Positions 58,563 through 64,000 of a stretch of DNA of 64,000 nucleotides are shown here, piece after piece. The notes below the pieces were generated by a model. It was given only the letters and a program-made list of their open reading frames with translations. It was not told where the DNA came from and made no database searches. Made by a program: the position numbers and the translations under genes. The stretch's first letter is position 1; every line of letters starts with the position of its first letter. This DNA comes from Amorphochlora amoebiformis (taxonomy: Eukaryota; Cercozoa; Chlorarachniophyceae), in NCBI GenBank assembly GCA_054601695.1, contig BAAHQB010000107.1:434001-498000 (forward strand), in the 5' to 3' direction.

Positions 58563-58656
58563 GTAAATATATATATATATATATTTGTATGTAATGATAC
58601 ATGTAAATGTATATAACATTAATATATATACATATACACACACACACACAATATAT

Positions 58657-58694
<38 letters not shown>

Positions 58695-58816
58695 ATATAT
58701 AATATATATATATATAATATATACATACATATAAATGTATATATATAAAATTAATAATAAATCTTTATATATTTATATGTTTTACATATATATAAATATA
58801 TATATATATATATGTG

Positions 58817-58869
<53 letters not shown>

Positions 58870-59126
58870 AATATGTGTGTGTATATATAAAAATATATAT
58901 GTATGTATATAATATATATATATACATATATATATATATGTATATGTATATATGATATATGTATATATATATATATATATGTGTATATATCTATGGGTAT
59001 ATAATATGCATGTGCATGTATAGCGTAGTATAATTTATAATATAACATGATACGCCACATAAAAACCTTCATAAAGACGTGCACATACACCGGAAGACAC
59101 ACATTCATCAACAAACCCCAAGACAT
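54890..59126 (-). CDS. psb28: Photosystem II assembly factor Psb28, 5 sure exons plus a candidate first exon
   Basis: Psb28 binds PSII assembly intermediates at the thylakoid membrane. Exons: (59126-59089 candidate), 57934-57734, 57546-57474, 56655-56590, 55931-55864, 54968-54890 (TGA). Family blocks: [54 protein letters not shown], then [20 protein letters not shown] and [10 protein letters not shown]. The Arg/Ala-rich stretch before AVLQF looks like a transit peptide. The candidate first exon [12 protein letters not shown]+V joins in phase through a gtatgt donor, adding a short hydrophobic start that could be a signal peptide for a complex plastid. With it the total is 174 residues. An alternative start at the ATG at 57942 would lack a signal. 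Copies of exons 4 and 5 lie in the introns. Confidence 0.93.
55975..56127 (-). repeat. Two copies of Psb28 exon 5 start
   Basis: 55975-56021 and 56081-56127 repeat 55889-55938. On - they read [14 protein letters not shown] and [14 protein letters not shown], with no stop in the copied part. Confidence 0.92.
56845..56890 (-). repeat. Copy of Psb28 exon 4 start and acceptor region
   Basis: Reads GLFLVDE on -, against GLFMVDE in the exon. The copy lacks about ten bases around the acceptor (tgtatgaa segment of 56656-56665). Confidence 0.85.
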
Positions 59127-59479
59127 CTCTCAAACCAATCTAAAAGCTAAATTATCATTATAAGCCAGCCCCAATACCGTCCAGAAATACCCACACGATT
59201 GGGTATTCGCGCACGGCCACGAAGGCCCTCAATCGCGCGCCCCCTTGACGCCCTCGAAACCGGATTTCTGCCCGAAAACGACCAACAGAACGATCCCTGG
59301 CATCCCCTCGACGATCCTTGAGCGCGCAATTCGACGACAAAGCAGCCTACAATGACAAAAAACGCCCAGCAGCGCGCCCGGTCGCCCAGGACCCCCATCC
59401 TCTCTTGTCCAGTGTCGAGCGCGGTTTTCTCTTATTTTTAATTAATTTCTCTCCTGGCCTCCGAATTCGTCGGCTTAGG
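59127..59479. promoter_or_regulatory. Divergent GC-rich gap between Psb28 and gene 10
   Basis: About 350 bp with the highest local GC in the right half of the window. Open frames cross it on both strands (for example 59398-59147 on -), but none matches a family. I read it as a bidirectional promoter and leader region. Confidence 0.4.
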
Positions 59480-59960
59480 ATGGCTGCCGGAAGGCTCGGA
59501 CTGCGGCGGCGTCGAGGCCGGCTAGCGCCGTTAATGATGACCTTGGTGGGGATGGCTTGCACCATCACGGTGTCCAGATCTTACATGAAGGTATGAGTTA
59601 AGTTGAACGTCGATGAATAAACGCAGATAGCCCGTTTGGTCATCATAACAAACCCGCACGTTTGACCTCAGAACGACCGTGTGGGCCTAGCGACGAACCT
59701 TCGAAGAGAAGCTTCCCACGACAATATTGGGTATGAATATTCCGAGAGAATGCACGACTTGAGAGCTCTCGAGGGGGGTTCGTCGCGGCTGCGGGGCGGA
59801 TCTGAAAAAAGGGGTTCCTTTTGTCCGACGGGGAGTGAGGAGGGTCAGGATGGTGTTCAGGTTGGGAATGTTGGATATAAATGCTTATATATTTAGTCGT
59901 GTTTGTTTGTGCGTGTGTATGCTTTATGTATGTGCGAATGTGTACGTATTTGTGTGATGT

Positions 59961-60000
<40 letters not shown>

Positions 60001-60004
60001 ATAT

Positions 60005-60035
<31 letters not shown>

Positions 60036-60182
60036 ATATATATATATATATATACATATATATGTATTTTTACATTTTGTATGCTTAAACAAAAAAACAT
60101 GTATGTTATAATACACATATGTAAGTATATATGTAAATATAAAAAGGAATATATGTGTATATGTGTATATGTGTGTGTAACA

Positions 60183-60267
<85 letters not shown>

Positions 60268-60350
60268 TGTATACATATATATGTATATATGTGTGTGTGT
60301 ATAATATATATACATATATATTTATCATAAACATATGTATATTGTACATG

Positions 60351-60387
<37 letters not shown>

Positions 60388-60425
60388 TATATGTTATGCA
60401 TATAGATACAAATAAAAATGTTTAA

Positions 60426-60468
<43 letters not shown>

Positions 60469-60590
60469 TTATTTATTTATCATATACTATATTTACATAT
60501 TGTATATTTTCATCTTTTGTGAATATGTGTATACATTATGTATGCATACATACACACATCTATACTCGATTGTTTCACGTAATGCATATG

Positions 60591-60628
<38 letters not shown>

Positions 60629-61125
60629 ATATATATATGTAAATATTTACATATACATTTGCATTGTGTGAATATATTTCCACTAAAAAATTGCTCTCAT
60701 ATCACATCCAAAGGACAATTCTACTCCCTTGAAACAAGCCACTAGTAGGCCTTCACAAGCGCGCTCCTGGGTTACTGAGGTGCGTTGTGAGTATGACAAT
60801 TCATATTCTCGACTTGGATTATTCACAATCTTGTTTGAACTTGATTTTTTTAAGGTGTTTATGCCAAAGTACTTCGAATTGTTGGGAAAGAGGGGGATGA
60901 CCTTTCTTACTCTTTTCCAGCGCTTGGAGGAAAGGGGAATTACAAAGCCGGTGATGATATGTATGGAAATTTTGCTTTTTAGTATTTTATATATTATATA
61001 CACGTATATACATATAAATATATATGTATGTATATAATATATATATATATATATATACATATACATACACATAGTATATGTATACTTATAATATGTCTGT
61101 GTATGTATATGTATATATATATATA

Positions 61126-61163
<38 letters not shown>

Positions 61164-61262
61164 ATATGTACATGTAATGTATGTGTTTGTATATATCTAT
61201 CTATGTATATAACATATATATATACATTATATATATATATACACATATATACATATCTATAG

Positions 61263-61311
<49 letters not shown>

Positions 61312-61656
61312 CTATCTATGTATTATATATATATATATATATATTATTTAGGTAATCCTCGAAACAGGGACAACACGCAAGCCACTTACCCATCACCAGT
61401 TTTGGGTTGATCGCCTTTTCCCGAAATATTCTATATTCTTTACATGCATACATGCATACATATATATGCATACCTATATTATAGTACGTACAATATATAT
61501 ATATATATTATATATAAAAATATATATATATATATGAGGAAATTAATGGTAGCGTAGGCCGTTTCAAGGAAGTATATATGCAGAATATGTACATATAACA
61601 TATATATACATAAATATACGTATGTATTTATGTATATGTAAGTATACATAGATACA

Positions 61657-61706
<50 letters not shown>

Positions 61707-61804
61707 AACATATATAAATATAAATATAAATATATATATATACATATACCAATAATTACATCTGTATATGTACGTTATATATATATATATATAATAATAT
61801 AAAA

Positions 61805-61850
<46 letters not shown>

Positions 61851-61896
61851 TTTACATATATGTAATGCATATCTGCGCATATATCTTACATGTATA

Positions 61897-61951
<55 letters not shown>

Positions 61952-63047
61952 GTGGATATGCAAATGAATACATATATTCGTAAACATATATACTATATAT
62001 ATATATATATGTATATATATATACATATGTATATATATATATATATAATATACATATATATATATATATATATTTATATGTAATAATATACAAATATACC
62101 TACATTATATAATATACATCAATAGAATATATACACCAGGCTGATGGTGGATCGACACTCTTATTCGACTCTTACGTAAACTTCTATGCCTCTCCATCCG
62201 ACGACTCCTCAGGCCGTGTTGTCTCCGTGGACATCTCAGTAGGGTATCCAAGAGACATAGAAACTGCGAGAGAGGGAGAGAGAGGAGTGAAAGTGAGGGA
62301 GAAAGAGCGGAGAAGATAGAGCGAGAGGGCGAGAACGAGGGAGAGAGAGCGCAAGAGGGAGAGAGAGCGACAGAGAGAGAGAGAGCGAAAGAGAGAGAGG
62401 GCGACACAGAGAGAGAGCGACAGAGAGAGAGAGAGCGCCAGAGAGAGAGAGAGAGCGACAGAGAGAGAGAGAGAAGAGTGGGCATGATGGGGAGAGGGGA
62501 AGAGTGAGTAGTCTCCGCAAACATCTACCCTTTCAGAGGCAGAGGTTAGAGGGAGAGACGAGAGTTTAGATAATATAAACATATACATGTATATATATAT
62601 ATATATGTAAATAATTATATTTTTGTGGATATAAACAATAGATGTATACTGCGAGAGAGGAATGAGACGAAAAAGGGGGGGAGGGGGCCGGAAGGCCAGT
62701 GTTTCTGTCAAGATAGAATAAGTAAAAGAGCGAGAGAGAGAGAGGAAGAACCAGGGCAGAGATGAGGGGAGGATGGGACGAAGAGAGAGAGAGAGAGAGG
62801 TAGAGAGAGAGAGAGGAAGAGAGATAAACAAGAAAGAGAGGGAGAAATAGAGGAGGCTGGAAGAGGGCAGGAGCGAGAGGGGGAAGGAGAGTGAGAGAAT
62901 GAGAGCGAGGGAATGAGGGCGAAGGAATGAGAGCTAGAGGGAGTGGAGGCGCGGGTATTTTCTGAGTGTACGTGTGTGTGTGTGTGTGTATGTAGAAACT
63001 GTCATAACTGCAGGGGATTGGTGTCTAATAAGACGGTATATATATAC

Positions 63048-63078
<31 letters not shown>

Positions 63079-63402
63079 AATATATATATATGTGTGTGTA
63101 TACATATATGTATGTGTATATGTATAATAATAAATCTGCACATATATAATATATATATATATATATATATAAGAATATATGCATTATGTGTAAATATACG
63201 TATGCATAAATATACATTTCTATACACAAATGTGTGTGTGCTTGCGTGAATCTACGTATGTACAATGCACCACATGTATATATATATATGGGTATATACG
63301 ATATATACATATACACATATATATTTATATATGTATATACATATATATATGTATATATATATGCAAATGTTTACATATACACATATATATATATATATAT
63401 GT

Positions 63403-63476
<74 letters not shown>

Positions 63477-63753
63477 ATATATGTATATCTATTTATATGT
63501 ACATAATATACATAAGCATACATACTAAAAATACATATATATATATGTATATATATTATATATTATATACAAATAGATTTATAATATATAACATGCATAT
63601 ATTTATATATATATATATGTGTGTGTGTGTGTGCGTGTGTATATATATATATATATAAATGAATGTATATATATATATATATTATATATATGTCTGTAGG
63701 AAGTCATCTGTGGGGACTCAGTAAATGTCTTACATGAGTTTCAGGGCCCTGTG
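59480..63753 (+). CDS. Unrecognised protein with N-terminal hydrophobic leader, 8 exons seen, continues beyond the window
   Basis: Exons: 59480-59590, 59672-59860, 60714-60779, 60855-60950, 61352-61483, 61539-61571, 62140-62238, 63700-63753, then a gtaaag donor near the window end. All are phase 0, about 260 codons so far. The start [20 protein letters not shown] is basic and then hydrophobic ([17 protein letters not shown]), so a signal peptide or membrane anchor is likely. Later blocks: [80 protein letters not shown] and [19 protein letters not shown] do not recognise the family. The donor of exon 5 is the weakest boundary. The leader and the neighbouring Psb28 make plastid targeting possible, but that is inference. 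Confidence 0.7.
62262..62950 (+). repeat. Two GA-rich tracts in gene 10
   Basis: 62262-62490 and 62650-62950, purine-rich on the sense strand, following the donor at 62239. Confidence 0.88.
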
Positions 63754-63807
63754 GTAAAGAGTATATGTATAATATATATATATATATAGATATATATATA
63801 TATATAG

Positions 63808-63842
<35 letters not shown>

Positions 63843-63846
63843 TGTA

Positions 63847-63914
<68 letters not shown>

Positions 63915-63918
63915 ATAC

Positions 63919-63958
<40 letters not shown>

Positions 63959-64000
<42 letters not shown>
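63959..64000 (+). repeat. (AAT)n trinucleotide run at the window edge
   Basis: Pure ATA/AAT repeat to the last base. Similar short ATT runs are at 30490-30550 and 58320-58375. Confidence 0.95.

Overview
The window looks like nuclear DNA of a photosynthetic, dynein-bearing unicellular eukaryote. Three things support this. A spliced gene encodes Psb28, a photosystem II assembly factor. An intact gene encodes dynein light chain LC8. Every gene but LC8 is cut into many small exons by GT-AG introns. A secondary-plastid alga is the simplest reading, perhaps a chromerid or other alveolate, but the sequence alone does not settle the lineage. Most of the window is intron filled with (TA)n dinucleotide, so open reading frames rich in Tyr-Ile-Tyr-Ile are artefacts. 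The real genes were recovered by reading short non-TA islands, testing GT/AG boundaries and requiring codon phase to match between successive islands. In most chains phase matches across every junction, which is the main evidence for the models.

Layout, left to right. (1) + strand, 65-11732: the 3' part of a HAD-superfamily purine 5'-nucleotidase (NT5DC/cN-II-like), 19 exons, 5' end outside the window. (2) - strand, 33595-14244: one very long gene of about 31 exons for an unrecognised protein with a coiled-coil N-terminal half and a multi-pass membrane C-terminal half. (3) + strand, 33739-36121: a PP2C-type protein phosphatase. (4) - strand, 40367-36623: an IMPACT/YIH1/YigZ-family protein. 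(5) - strand, 49655-42697: an AlkB-like 2-oxoglutarate/Fe(II) oxygenase. (6) and (7) - strand, 52442-50203 and 53293-52497: two adjacent FHA-domain genes. (8) + strand, 53588-53860: LC8, without introns. (9) - strand, 59126-54890: Psb28. (10) + strand, 59480 to beyond 63753: an unrecognised, probably membrane-targeted or secreted protein that runs off the window.

Genes are packed head-to-head at short GC-richer, TA-free gaps (33596-33738, 53294-53587, 59127-59479), while introns carry almost all the bulk. Average exon length in gene 1 is about 62 bp against introns of roughly 580 bp. Introns also carry GA/CT tracts, degenerate TTAGGG-like tracts on both strands, a pentanucleotide array, fold-back elements and possible tRNA-derived repeats.

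The most striking recurrent feature is that many exon edges have degenerate, same-orientation copies in the adjacent intron, embedded in the TA tracts. They occur in six of the spliced genes. Some keep the reading frame and some do not. I treat these 'exon echoes' as the main discovery candidate.
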